Part shown: piece by piece, positions 11,244 to 23,049 of the stretch | Layout of the letters: every line of letters begins with the position of its first letter | Numbering within the stretch: position 1 is the first letter of the stretch | Origin: Carettochelys insculpta | Taxonomy: Eukaryota; Chordata; Testudines; Carettochelyidae | Assembly: GCF_033958435.1 (NCBI RefSeq) | Contig: NC_134152.1 | Location: 20,372,001-20,436,000 of the forward strand | DNA: 64,000 bases | Direction: 5' to 3' | Made by a program: the position numbers and the translations under genes | The notes under the pieces: model-generated | What the model saw: only the letters and a program-made list of their open reading frames with translations | Databases searched by the model: none | What the model was told of the DNA's origin: nothing

Positions 11244-11413
11244 AAGAATCCATGAAGTTGCACAGTGGACCTCCAAAGAATGCATACATGGAGCAGAGCT
11301 TCCAAGGCTTGAATCCAGTTTTAAATATCCCTATCAAGGCAGCTCAAGTGGACCAGGCAAAAAAGAATGCTGCCCTCATAGGGACCAAGCTGGAGAACTG
11401 GGTGGACACATTG
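11244..11413 (+). CDS. Candidate internal coding exon, protein unidentified
   Basis: This 170-bp segment has an upstream tract 'tttgtttttgtcttttcag' ending at 11243, a typical branch/polypyrimidine acceptor. Downstream is TTG|GTGAGC, a strong donor. The frame enters in phase 1 (first codon base supplied by the previous exon), stays open for 56 codons and leaves in phase 0. The translation is mixed and non-repetitive: [17 protein letters not shown], then [17 protein letters not shown], then [19 protein letters not shown]. It lies in non-repeat DNA. I do not recognise the family. The ATG at 11204 lies in the presumed intron and is not a start. No neighbouring exon was found, so this could also be a chance frame. 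Confidence 0.5.
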
Positions 11414-14400
11414 GTGAGCAGCATATGGTCAGCAGTGGATGTCTGTAGCACAGGTCCAACGTCCTGTCCAGTCATGCAAGCTTGCACTCAAACAGCTTGG
11501 AGCTCCCTGAGCCCAGACCCTAAGTCAGAGCTGGGTCCTGTTAAACCTGATGGACGTTTGAGGTAGCAGCTGGTATAGTCTTCTTTGGCACAGGTTTTAA
11601 AAGGGAATTTAACCTTGCTTATATATGAATATGATTGCAGAGTCCAAAACCTCGATGGAAATGTTTATTCCCTGTCTCATCACTATATATAATTTAAAAA
11701 ATCTGGCAAGATCTTTGGCATTGTTTCTCCTTCAGCTCCATCAGTCTAAGCTTCAGTAGCACTGTGCATCTCCTCTGTATTGTTTAGAGTCACGGCCTTA
11801 CCTCATTCACTTTGCGTCCCAAAGGCTCCAACATTCTCTTTTACCAGTTATGAAGCTAAAAAAGGAGCTGTTGCTGAAAATATATTCTTTCAAAAATACC
11901 TATATATCTCTTGAATATTTTGCATTTTAATTATTTTGTCAGTATAAATGGCTAGAAACTCCAATATATATTTCATGGGAAGAATGATCTATAAAATATA
12001 GTCAGAATGTTTGACAATATATAAAAAGATCGGGACATACCCTGGCTATTTGTCCAATGTTAAAAAGCTGCAGACTTCATTCATCATTGTGTAAACTCCA
12101 GTTTTGAACCAGAGAGCATCACTTTGCCATAGAAGGTGAGTTAGACTTCCCCTCTCATTTATAGAGGTCAGACATTCTAATCTACGTGAGGATCGCTAAA
12201 CAAAATGAATGTGGTAACATTCTATTTTTATTGCTATGGTGATTAGCCATCGGTCACTACAAGGTGTGGACATCACTTGCAGTACTGAAAACAAAAATTC
12301 TTGTTATCCAAAAGCCAGAATCTTGGCCCCATTGAAATCTGCATTTCAAAATAATCCATACCGAACGCCATCAGTATGTAAGCAGATGTGCAAATTCCAC
12401 ATACATCAGGTGGTTTTGCATGCAGCTGCTCTGGGTGGACGCTCAGGGGCCAGGCTGTGATACTCTTATCCTTTTCTAGGAGTAGCCTGATGGGGTTCAG
12501 TTGGCCAACTGACAGCTGGAGGTTGTACTCCAAGTCAGTCAAAATGGTAAAATCTGGTCTTTAATGATTAAGGTTTGGAAGCTTTTCTGCTGATTTCAGC
12601 GGAAGAAAGACTGGGACCTGATTATGCAGCATGCTCATTCTGCATTAATTGAAGTAGTGGTTAACTAGTCTACCACTAATTGCCTTTGTTGGTCTCAAAC
12701 CTGCCAGCTTTCACAAGAAGTATCGTTTTGAGATTACACAGCACATCTGGAAGGTTATGGTGGTGAGTGGCACCTGGAGTATAATGGAGATTCCTGACTG
12801 AAGCTATGAATTGAGTGAAGGAGACAATGCCATACTTCAGAGAGCTTTGATTTATTTATTTTAATCAGCTAGCTCTAATCTTGCTGGTATTGACCTTTTG
12901 ACTTGCTGGAGGCTGTGTCCTGATTCAAATATGGATACAGTCTGTCGTTTGAACCTGAGCTTTCAACACTGACAAAAAAATCCAATTTTAAGTTCTGAGG
13001 ACTTTTAACAATTTTTTTCTGATATGCAAATTCCTCTCTAGTGGAAGCATTTTACAGGTAATGTGCACTTTTACTTTGTGGTCCCTTGAGTACTTTAAGG
13101 AACTTTGATGGGTTTAATTATAAAATTTCCTCTTAATTTAATAAAGGAAGGGGTCTGTTTTCTCTTCTGGGGCATGCATAACTGTCATTACCACGAATGA
13201 GAGTTAAGCTCATGCATCAGGGAGGAAGTAGACCCTTAAATCTTTTCTTACCACACATCACAAAAAGGTTAAATTCTCTTTTAAATAATGGTTGCAAAAC
13301 AACCATGAAGCAGAGATTCCTGATGGCTTCTTGTATTTTTCTCCATTTGGTTTAAAGCTCCTGCAATTTGCTTTGGACTTGAAATTGCAATGTCAGCTGT
13401 GCTGGCATTGAGGTAGAGCATTTAAATGTGAATCTGGAACCAAAGTGGATGCATTGGAGGAACTGTCTAGGTATTTATTTTTTATGTTTTAGTCAATGAC
13501 TAATGAGTAGGTGCTGCTTTTGCAGCTTGAAGATTTTATCTTACTAACTGAAGCTGCCTTTATTAAGAAAAGGCCTTTCCCCACCCCTTCATGCCTCATT
13601 TCCTTTCTACCTTGAGTTTGACAGTCCTGAGAGCTGTAATTCTAGGAAAGCTTGTAGTGATTAGAGCTGGTAGGAAACTTTTTGTAACAATGTTTCTGTT
13701 TTTCAGCTGGCTCTAACGGTAAGTGTGCTCAGACCAATGCTGCCAATGGGTTTGTATAGTAGAAGCATGACAATACTTCTCTTTTAGTGTTTTTTTAAAA
13801 AAAAATAGTTTTTATCAAACATTCCATCACAAATATCAACTCTCCAGGGGACCATTAATCTCCACCATGATTTTAGGGGTTTAGCCACATTGACCCAATG
13901 GGAACTGCAATGGCTAAAGCCCTGCAAATGAAATGGAGATGATCACATTCAGTCATGGATTAGGATATAAATAAGATTGATCCACTGTGCTAGACTGTAG
14001 ATCATTCCTGTTAAATCTGCTGATGAATTCATGAGATCTGAACTAAATTGACCACATGCCCCTTTCCTCTCTAGCCCCAACATAGATAACCAGGTTTTTA
14101 AATTTAATACCTTTTTATTATTAAAAATGAGTGCTTTTAATGCTTTGTTGGGAAGTTCTCATTGTTAAACTGCTCAAACAGAAGCTGGACACAACCCAAT
14201 CCCTCTCTTATGGATAGAACAGAAACTGCCACTTGTATCATTTGAAATATAACAGATTCAAAGAACTTTGTTTCAGCTCCTATTTTACAGTTTAAAAGAT
14301 TGTTGCTGGCATAGCTATATAAATTTTATGCTAGATTGTAAACATCTCAAAATAAATATTTTATTCTATTTTATTTTATAAGTGACAAAGAACTCTATGG

Positions 14401-14585
14401 GTGTAAGTGCTGTAGCAAGCCAGCAATACCAGTGCTGCTATGAAAATACTAGAAGTAAAAACAAACGGTCAAATTCTACAGCCCATCTTAGGCAAATTTC
14501 TGTGGATGGATGATTCCGAAAATGGCCTGTAGACTCCAGCCCAGCAGAAGTGGAAGTACAATATAGTGCTGGGAATAAAGTCTGT
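11414..14585. other. Unique non-coding DNA, probable intron
   Basis: No repeat family recognised over about 3.2 kb. This unusually repeat-free stretch contains AT-rich segments at 11880-12020 and around 14100-14390. No exon-like splice-bounded frame was found. Confidence 0.45.
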
Positions 14586-14587
14586 GG

Positions 14588-14961
14588 GGCCACATCTACA
14601 CTAGCAAGTCCTTTTGGAAAATCAGGCCCCACAAAATGCACTCTTTCAAAAGAATGGGTACTTCTTCTGGAGGCCCCTTTTCTCTCCCAGATGAGGAAGA
14701 GCACCTTTTTCTGAAAGATTCCTTCAGAAAAAAGCATGTGTAGACACTCCGGGGCCCTTTGTTCAAAAGAGCAGTCCTCATGATTCCGGATTGTTCGATC
14801 CCTGGCCCATTCTTTCAAACTAGCAGGGGCTGCACGGATGCTCTCTTTCGAAAGAGCAGGTCACTCTTTTGATCCGCTTTTTTGTATGTAGACATGCTTC
14901 TTTGAAAGAAGAGCTTCTGGAAGATCATCTTCTGAAAGATCACTGTGCTGTAGATGGAGCC
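14588..14961. mobile_element. MITE with GGCCACATCTACACTAG-type ends
   Basis: The left end 'ggccacatctacactagc' and right end 'gctgtagatggagcc' are imperfect inverted repeats of the same GGCTACRTCTACACT type seen in the Harbinger-like elements here. The interior has CTTTCGAAAGAGC-type palindromes (14839-14880, 14640-14660). No clear target duplication is visible. Confidence 0.6.
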
Positions 14962-17900
14962 TATGTGTTCAAAACCCACAGAAGACTCTTTAAGAGCTTC
15001 TCAGTTCACAGTATTGTTTTCATTAGGTGTTTAGACCTTGGTCCCCATAGCTTTTAATGTGCAGATACAAAGGTGTATATAATGTATTGGACAATGTGTC
15101 AAAAAGTCCTATCAAAATCATGGCAAGGAAGACTATTTCTGTTTGCAGACGGAGCCTGCCACCAAATTATTGCTAGGGCAGTAGTGCTAAATTCTAGGTT
15201 CTGCCCACTGGTTCTTTTAGTTCTGAAACAGCATGGACTTGATACGTGTGATAAACGTGTCTTTTTAGAAGAGAATAACTTTCACAGATCTTACATTTGG
15301 TTAAAAAGGAGAATTCAAATCAGGGAGTCACCATTTACATGAAACAATCAAGTTAAACATGTTCATTTGAAAGTTCTAGTGTTATTTTCAGCATGTGCTG
15401 GCTAATAATACTTTATAAGATTCCATGTGAAATCCAGCTGTGACTGTATGCCTTCCATGGGAGAAGAGTGTAGACCCATATGCACACGTGGAGCGGAGGG
15501 TATTTCCAAAGGTACTGTGTGGAGTGCTGTGCTCAGTTAAATGCCAGGCCTTACTGCTAAGTAGACACATGATACTTGTGCAAGCAACCAGCCTGATGCA
15601 GGCTTGAAAGAAGTGTGGCAAAATTCAGAACATCTGCATACAATTTTTTTGTGAATTAAATCCAAAGTCAGTCCTATCGATATGCAGACCTGGAATCAAA
15701 CCCTAGAAGATCAACCTCTGGAGCAAAGACCCTCTAGTAAGTATAGACAAGCCCTTAGTCTCTGCTTGGAAACCACAGTGGGAATGATTTCAGTGTTTCC
15801 CAGAAGTCCAGTGCTTAAAACAATTGACCAAACTAAGCATTGGTCTAAATCCTTTATCTTCAGCTAAGATAGCCTTCCTTGTACTAGGGCGTGATTTGAA
15901 TTCATGCTAATCATAGCGTAGCATTTATTGTATTCTACAAGCAGATTACACTATGTTGTGTATCTGTATTGACTGGAGAAGTCATAAAACTGACAATATT
16001 TCTGTTGTTAACCTTTAGACTGATACAACATGAAGCCACATCAGAGTGGAAGTTTTTAAAAACTGGGAATTCTGGACCCTCCCCCTTTTGTATTTAAGAC
16101 TTAAAGCATGATCATTTCAATGGAGCACTTAGCTCTTAACCAAAACCCTTTATGAGTTTATATGGGTTGAGGTCTATGAATCCTATTCTCTCCTCAACCC
16201 ACAAATGAGAAGAGGGGTGGATTCTCCCCATAAGATGAAAGCAGGCACTATCCCATGAAGTCACAGCACAGCTTTTGTGGCTTTAACATATATCAAAAAG
16301 GTCACTCGTCCACTTGTGGTCATGTGTGGAACTGTCTTTGCCAGAGGCTATGTTGTTTTGAGTGATTTATTATTAAACAAATGGTAGCCATAGATCAGAG
16401 TAATTCACACATCCATATAGTTTCGTGTATCATTTCTGAGCATATAGACAATTTTTCAAAACTCCCATTCCATGCGATCCAACTTCCTCAGGCATAAATC
16501 AGAAAAGTTTGCTTTTGAAAGCAAATCTATTGGCTCAGTGTGAAGATGTGTAAAAGACCCTGTGAACATGCTGGTGTTCATCAGGGACTGTCTTTCCCCC
16601 CCTGCCCCCCATTCTCAAGAGGTGTGGGTGTGTACCATATTCAGTAAAAACTTAGTTTATTTTAACAGAAAAGGACACGCACGTTAGGAAGTAATTAGCA
16701 GCATCTCCCAAGGTTCTCTACTTCAGTTTGCTATTGGGAAGTAACATTTTAATGCATTATTTCATTTCATCTATACTAAAGAAGGACCCTAGGATGCAAA
16801 CGTAGCCCTCAGGTGCTTAGGGTGTTACTTCATAGCAACACTTCAAGCACCAGCAGTGTGATTCCACAGCAGTCTCCCCTCTTCTCAGGACTATACAAAG
16901 AGTGCTCTCGGGGGGGCTGGACTCTCTGGGGGGTGAGGGTTAGGCTTAGGGAGTAGGTGACCCAGTGTTAAGAAAGAAGCGGGTGCATTGATTTCCCAGC
17001 TACCTTTGCAGGAATTACGTGAGACTGCAGCCTCTCACCCTGTTACCTTTCAGACAGTCCATCACAATGGGTGGGGCTCCTTTGTTGAAGAGGTCACCAG
17101 AGCAGCCACAGATATTCCCAACCACAGTGAGGTCATACTACAGTGCAGAGCAGGAGAACCAGTGCTCCCTAGTCCATACAGTGTAGTTTCCGAGAGGGCC
17201 CTATCTCTCTCCTATCATTGCCAAGGGAGCTTCCTGCCCTCCCTTCCTCTCCTGCAGGTTTTGTATGGGATGGTTGATTCTGGTCCAGGGATAGTCCCAT
17301 TCATTGTGCTCCTTGAGGATTCATAAATGTCTCATTATGTTGTAGTAGTTGGTGGAAGTAGTTATTACTGCATAGCAGCCTTAGCTGGTGCAGGGTCCAA
17401 AGGGAGATATGCACAGGTTAATTGCACAAGTCTGTGTTCTAGGAGTACACCACGATGGTCCCAGGTCGTCTTGTCTGCCTCTTTCCACTAGTTTGACTCC
17501 GTTGACTCACTGGGATGACTCCGGGTTCATAACTGGTGTGAAAGAGAAGGGTATCAGGCCCAAAATATTTTAAAATGAAACAACAAGACGTTCGTATTAA
17601 CAGCTGCAACGGCTGTGGTAGCATTTAGGCTATTTTCAGTTTTCTGTGGTGTTTTGTGCAATGAATTGTGATGCTGTAATACTGCAGGTAACCTGTTTAT
17701 TTGGTTCTTTTATACCAGCGATAGCATAGTTTGCTCTTTGCGGCTTTGGTTACATTCTTTTGCCCCTGGGTGCTATGACAGGTGCTACCTCACTATGTCT
17801 GCAAACAAGTTTACCTGACGTCATCATCTAAAAACAGTACCAGAAATCTCCTTGAGCTGAATGTACAATCTATGCAAATTCTCTCTCTGTTTTGTTACAA

Positions 17901-18607
17901 CTTAGAAGTGTTACTTGTAACCTTGCCAAATAAACAGCAAGATATTGTACAGGTGCCTCTGATAACAGAGTAAGAATGTTCCACATGGATCATTGCATTT
18001 GTACATTGTAATGACTTCCTTGTCTTTGGTTTCTGTTGTAATTAACACCCTTGACTGAGAACATAGTAATTTCTCTTATAAGAAGGGCCCGTTCAGTTTG
18101 CTGGGAATATTCTGGAGGCGAAAGTTGACTGCATTTTTTTCTTATTTTTTCATGTTTACCTACATAAAAGGCTCAAGTCTAAAGGCCAAAAATTGAATCT
18201 TGGTTTAGATTTCTCAGATCACTTTGAATTTCTAAGTGTATGTTCACATTGTGACGTCTTGTGAATTGCTCAATTAAAAGAGCTTTACTTTCATTCTCAT
18301 TTAAATGTGGCCTTAAACTTTAGTGGAAACTTAGATGTTGCCTATTTTTCTGTCTGTTGTCAACCTAATAAAAGGCAGCTTGCGATTTCTTTTACAATTC
18401 AAAGCTGTGTAGCTATCAGCTGACCCTTCACAAATAAAATTGGAATTGCTCGCAAATGCAGTCTTCAAGAAAAAAAACGACCTTCCCTTTGGGCAAAAGG
18501 AAGGCTTGAATGCTTCCTATAAATCTTAACAAATTATGACAGTTTTGTTTGATTTGCAACGTATTATCACTAATATAATTTGTCCATTTACTACAAAATG
18601 CTAACAC
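14962..18607. other. Unique non-coding DNA
   Basis: About 3.6 kb without a recognised repeat or RNA gene. The frame at 16988-17326 crosses a 'gttacctttcag' acceptor-like site at 17042-17053 but has no matching donor or recognisable protein, so it is not called. Confidence 0.4.
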
Positions 18608-18752
18608 AATGGCTACGTCTACACTAGAGTGTCCTGTAGACAAAATGGGTTTTGTTGACAAAGCTTGTGGATCATCTACACGCAAAATGCATTTTGTCTA
18701 CAGAAACAAAATAAGCCATGTAGACCCTTTGGGGGGCACTTATGTTGACAGG

Positions 18753-18914
18753 TCCTGTGGCACCTTATAGACTAACAGAAAAGTTTAGAGCATGAGCTTT
18801 CGTGAGTTAACTCACTTCTTCAGATGTTGGTCTAAACTTTTCTGTTAGTCTATAAGGTGCCACAGGACCCTTCGTTACTCTACAGATCCAGACTAACACG
18901 GCTACCCCTCTGAT
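18753..18914 (-). mobile_element. 162-bp palindromic PLE mini-copy
   Basis: The insertion is flanked by a perfect 15-bp target duplication, ACTTATGTTGACAGG, at 18738-18752 and 18915-18929. It consists of a perfect 35-bp inverted repeat (18753-18787 with 18833-18867) around a 45-nt loop. It ends with the family 3' tail containing 'gactaacacggctacccctctgat'. There is no coding sequence. The long, exact duplication and the lack of poly(A) fit PLE-type target-primed insertion. Confidence 0.88.
18787..18832 (-). ncRNA. Hammerhead-ribozyme-like core at hairpin apex
   Basis: Read on the minus strand: CUGAAGA (18823-18817), one extra A, a GUGAG-UUAA-CUCAC stem-loop (18815-18802), GAAA (18801-18798), then GC-UCAU-GC and UC. 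The predicted cut after CUC lies between 18788 and 18787, exactly where the 35-bp arm begins. The arms would form stem I, but nine unpaired bases (GACCAACAU) separate it from the core, and the extra A precedes stem II. Hammerheads in PLE terminal repeats are established; activity of this copy is unknown. Confidence 0.6.
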
Positions 18915-19051
18915 ACTTATGTTGACAGGGAGGATCAAAAGTTCGATCCACTTTTATGTGGTGATGTGATCTGTCAACTGAAGTTTTGTCAGAACATCTC
19001 TTCTGACAGTAACTTCTGTAGACAGATGCTTCTAGTGTAGACATAGCCAAT

Positions 19052-20521
19052 GACTTTTTGTGTGTGCTCAGAATAGAGCAGCACAGATTTTGTCTGAGTT
19101 ATACTACTGTGATTCTGGAGTAACTCCAGTCCCTCTAGTATGACTTCCTTGGAGTTCCTTACAGAAGTACACTCGTGTAAATGGGGAAGGAATCTGTCCC
19201 AATAATTTTATGCAATTCAATGAAGATTAAAATCAGAAAACGTTCTGGCATTTGGGGTTAGATTTTTACAGGTATTTAGGCTCAAAAGATGGAGAGAGGT
19301 GCTTTTAAAATTCCCATAGGCACCAATTCACAGCTTTAGATGCCTAAATACTTTTTAAAGCATGGTACTTTTTATCTCTTTCCTTGACTGGCATTGAGAA
19401 CAGTAGAGTGTTAATAGCTTCTATATTCCCAGCAGGCTGGCAGCGCTTTTAAGGGCCCAGAATGTGGTTCTCAACCTGTATACTGTTGTGTGCTACATCC
19501 AGTATTACCTGCATGGCCGTGAGCCTGTGACATGGGCAGCAGGTATGTGCTGATTGGGCCACATGCTGCCCACAGGTTGGAAACCACTGGCACAGGTCCT
19601 ATGTTTTTGTATTTTTCTGAGGCTGGTACAGCCCAAAAACCATAGAAAAGGGTTTACACAAAAACACGGTGTATGATACACACACCTTAATTTGAGGTAA
19701 TGAAATTATCTTTCTAACTTTTTGTTTTTGTTCCATTGATTTCAATTTTTGTATTGGTTAATGTACTCCATAAGTTATTAATATTCCCACAAAGATTGGT
19801 AGTAATATAGTTTTCAGAAATAACTATTTTGTTATAGATCATAATATGCATAAAACTGTACAGAAATATTTTGTAATCTATTGATTAAAAAATGTATATA
19901 CAGGAAAGTTTAAAAAATTGGACATTTCAAATGGCATACACTGAAAGATGTAGATATTTTGCTATTTATTTAAAGGAGTATTTTATGAGAAAAATAAAAT
20001 GTCTTAAATTGACTGGTAATCAAAGTTCAGAAGTCAGAATGCTTTTCTTGTAGTAGAATGTGATTTTCAGCGATTATTGCACTACCCATTTTTGCACCCT
20101 TTTGTCTTTCATTTAGCAGAACAACAATGTGCCTTAGCAGTATTCTTTGTCTATGAGAGTTTGGTTTTTTGTCTGACAAAGCAAATTTTTTTGCAGAAAA
20201 AGAAATGGATGTATTAAATATTGTATTATACCAAAAACACTGCGGTTGTATGGAAATGCTTTCTGTCATACTGTGTTTTCAGATGCAGAATTTTAAAATA
20301 AAAGGCTGTCTTTGGAAATGATGGTGTGATGGCTCAGTTTAATTTAAACATTTTATTTGAAGAGAGAGCGAACCCAGGTGGTGATTACTGAAGGACTGGA
20401 AAGCAGGAACCCCAGAGTTCTAATGCCAGCATTTACACCACTTCCATCTCAGCTCAACTTCCCAATATCCCAACATGAGGATAATACATAATAAAGATAT
20501 AGAGGTGTTTTGGGAAACAGG
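19052..20521. other. AT-rich non-coding DNA with one small hAT-like relic
   Basis: Apart from the element at 19458-19589, nothing is recognised. 19720-20000 is very AT-rich. Confidence 0.4.
19458..19589. mobile_element. Short hAT-like MITE
   Basis: 'cagaatgtggttctcaacctg' on the left and 'caggttggaaaccactg' on the right are imperfect inverted repeats of the CAGTGGTTYYCAA type also found at 52698 and 57949. Target duplications are not recognisable. Confidence 0.5.
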
Positions 20522-20523
20522 TA

Positions 20524-20849
20524 CAGGCTGAGCCTCTCTAATCCAGCACCCTCAGGATCTGACTGGTGCCAGAGGTGAGAATTTGCCGAACCATGATAGG
20601 TTAATATTGTTTAGCAGCATTACCAACATTTCCACCACTCAGTGGTCTCTTAGAAGACGTTTAGAAGTAAATTACAGCTGAATAACAGCACAGAATGCCT
20701 AGAACCAGGACCGGTGACTGTAAACAAACTTTATGGGACCATGGGAAACTTGGTCACACCCAACGTAGTGGTCTTCCATCTAACTACTATCATGCAGGAC
20801 TACGGATATTGCTGGACGAGAGAGTTCCAGATTACATAGGTTCAACCTG
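20524..20849. mobile_element. Tigger/pogo-like MITE (326 bp)
   Basis: The left end CAGGCTGAGCCTCTCTAATC and right end 'attacataggttcaacctg' are inverted repeats of the CAGGTTGAACCTCT type. Each is flanked by TA (20522-20523, 20850-20851), the mariner/Tigger target duplication. No transposase remains. Confidence 0.8.
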
Positions 20850-20851
20850 TA

Positions 20852-21748
20852 GTATTTGTAAAGGATTTGGAAGATGTAGATGCTATGGATTTCTGCAACC
20901 CTTACATGTGTGAGGAGTCCCAACTCAAGTAATACCCATTCACATTATGAATTAGTCAGAAAGGTGTTTGTAAAGCTGGGCTAGCCTCATAGCACTAATT
21001 CCAGCCTGTCATGGAAATTCATCAAGTATCTCCAGTGTAGAGATGCAGAGAAAGGACTCTGCAAACTTCAAAATATGATTTCTACATCTTGGACTCTAGA
21101 GACACTGCAGTGCATCCTAACTTTAGCTCTCCCAGCTCCCAGCTGTTGATCCAGATTATCACTGGCTTTTGTACACATGGACAAGGATTGGAAAGAGGCG
21201 CAAAGAATCATCTGACCTGCAGTGGACTCCATGTCCATGACCCATGAACAAGTTTGGAGGAGTGTAATAGCTGCTTCTTCTGTACGCTCTTGAGGCACAA
21301 ATCATCCCAAAAGAAATAAAGGGCGAGAAGAGTATTCAGAGATGGCAGTTGGTACAGCCTGCAGCTGGTGTTCTGCAGCTGACTGGCTGCAGAGACCATG
21401 AAATGAGTATGTCCCACCTACATTGGTGGGATGTTTCCATTGGGCTGATTCAGTTCCCAAAGGAGCCAGTGCCTCAGTCACATCTAGTAGTTGTGCTTGG
21501 CTATTACTCTGCTCCAAACAGTGTCTGTCTTTTGCAGAACAAACATGAACAATGTATCTGAACAGGCTATTCCATGGAGCTCAGCACTGAGAAGTTCACA
21601 AACAGTGCACATACCTGTGGAGAAGGTCACTTGGTTGTGACTAAGGAGGGAAATTCTCATGCTGTCTAGCATGGTTCACAACTGCCTATCTCAGGGCAGA
21701 TTTTGAGAAACAGGAAACCCCCAAACCAACTCAAATTACACTAACCCC
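20852..21748. other. Non-coding DNA without recognised features
   Basis: Several overlapping open frames on both strands at 21068-21672 shadow one another and show no domain. Confidence 0.4.
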
Positions 21749-22030
21749 GTAATAAATGTAACAGAGAGAAAGCCGTGCTAGTCTATATACTATGAAAACA
21801 AAAAAGCAGTCCAGTAGCACTTTAAAAGACTAACAAAATAATTTATTAGGTGATGAGCTTTCGTGGGACAGACTTCTTCAGATCGTAGCCATACCAGAAC
21901 AGACTCAATATTTAAGGCACAGGGAACCAAAAATAGTAATCAAGCTTGACAAATGAGAAAAATATTACCAAGGTGAGCAAATCAGAGAGTAGAGGGGCAG
22001 AAGGTTCGGGGGAGTCAAGAATCAGATTAC

Positions 22031-22513
22031 ACCAAGTATTCAGGAACACCCTGCCCTGGAACTTTTCCTTGCAACAAAGCCAGTTGCCAACTTTGTCCAC
22101 ATATCTATTCTGGAGATTCCATCACTAGATCTAACCAGGTTATTCACAGAATCACGAGCACATTCGCATGTTCCTCAACTAACATCATATATGCCATCAT
22201 ATGCCAACAATGCCCAGATGCTTTGTATGTTGGACAGACTTCAAACTCTCTTAGACAAAGAATTAATGGGCACAAAACAGATATAAAAGCACTCCTGATC
22301 CACAAACCAGTCAGCCAGCATTTTAACAGAGTGGGCCATTTTGTTAATGACCTGAAGGTTTGCGTCCTACCGAAGAGGAATTTTCGCAACAGGTTGGAAA
22401 GAGAGGCTGCTGAACTCTCTTTTATATTCAAAATCAACACATTAACACGTAGTTTGAACCAGGATGGGAATTTTTTAGGTTATTATACAGGCTCTTTTGC
22501 ATACTTGGCTTAA
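22031..22513 (+). pseudogene. PLE linker plus GIY-YIG endonuclease domain
   Basis: The frame is open for about 160 codons from 22031 to the stop at 22511-22513, with no frameshift. It starts with a cysteine-rich linker (CNKASCQLCPH, a CX(n)CX2CX(n)H-like motif near 22070-22102). The GIY-YIG fold follows: NIIYAIICQQC, ALYVGQTSNSLRQRINGHKTDI, then a helical C-terminal part, FRNRLEREAAELSFIFKI. Conserved Y, YVG, R and H residues of the active-site region are present. The upstream RT is absent and no host start codon exists, so it is a truncated element remnant despite the intact frame. Confidence 0.85.
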
Positions 22514-22669
22514 TCTAATTCTTGACTCCCCCCTTCCTAACTGCACCTTCTGGCCCTCTATTTTCTGATTTGCACACCTTGATAATATTTTTCTGATTTG
22601 TCAACCCCTTGGTTACTATTTTGGTTCTCTGTACCTTAAATATTGAGTCTGTTCTGGTATGGCTATGAT

Positions 22670-22696
22670 CTGAAGAAGTGGGTCTGTCCCACGAAA
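22670..22696 (+). ncRNA. Hammerhead-like core in PLE terminal repeat
   Basis: CUGAAGA at 22670-22676 is followed by an A, GUGGG-UCUGU-CCCAC (perfect 5-bp stem II) and GAAAGC. This fits the CUGANGA...GAAA hammerhead rule except for one extra base before stem II. Stem III has decayed compared with the type A copies (GCUCAUCACC). The left arm of the element could supply the complementary stem I strand. Likely a relic. Confidence 0.5.
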
Positions 22697-23049
22697 GCTC
22701 ATCACCTAATCATTTTGTTAGTCTTTAAAGTGCTAAAGGACTGTTTTTGGGGGGATTTTTTTGTTTTCATAGTAATAAATGTGAACACCTTATCACTCTT
22801 TGATACTTTACACCTTGGTCTCAACAAAGATGTCAATTACTTGACGCATGACAAGGACACTTTCCCCATTTTTGATATGAGTAGTGATCTCAGGCAGCCC
22901 AGTTAACAGACACTTTCAGTAAGTAATTTTCTTCCCCCCTTCCGCTCCCATCTCCTTCTGTGCTATATAGCTGATTCGTCAGTTTTCATTTAATTTTTTT
23001 CTATCTTTCTGTTAAATTCTCTTTGTGTCAGTTTATATTTATCAGAATT

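Larger units (their letters stand above)
18611..19048. mobile_element. Harbinger-like MITE carrying a nested PLE hairpin
   Basis: The ends are GGCTACGTCTACACTAG and its inverted counterpart CTAGTGTAGACATAGCC, flanked by a 3-bp duplication AAT (18608-18610, 19049-19051). The interior has repeated TTTTGTYGACA/CTGTAGACA motifs and no frame. A 162-bp PLE copy plus its 15-bp duplication sits at 18753-18929, so the MITE itself is about 261 bp and older than the PLE insertion. Confidence 0.85.
21760..22771 (+). mobile_element. PLE (type B) copy, 1012 bp, palindromic ends
   Basis: The insertion is flanked by a perfect 11-bp target duplication, GTAATAAATGT, at 21749-21759 and 22772-22782. The left 275 bp (21760-22035) are the reverse complement of the right end (about 22508-22771). 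Between them lies the linker and GIY-YIG domain of the PLE polyprotein in + orientation. Both arms contain a hammerhead-like block; the right one (22670-22696) is better preserved. The reverse transcriptase is missing, so this is a truncated copy with a 5' inverted tail, an arrangement known for PLE insertions. Confidence 0.9.

Noticed and set aside
16988..17326. Terminal exon after the acceptor-like site at 17042-17053
   Set aside because: The polypyrimidine tract is weak, and the translation is unremarkable without a partner donor or poly(A) context.
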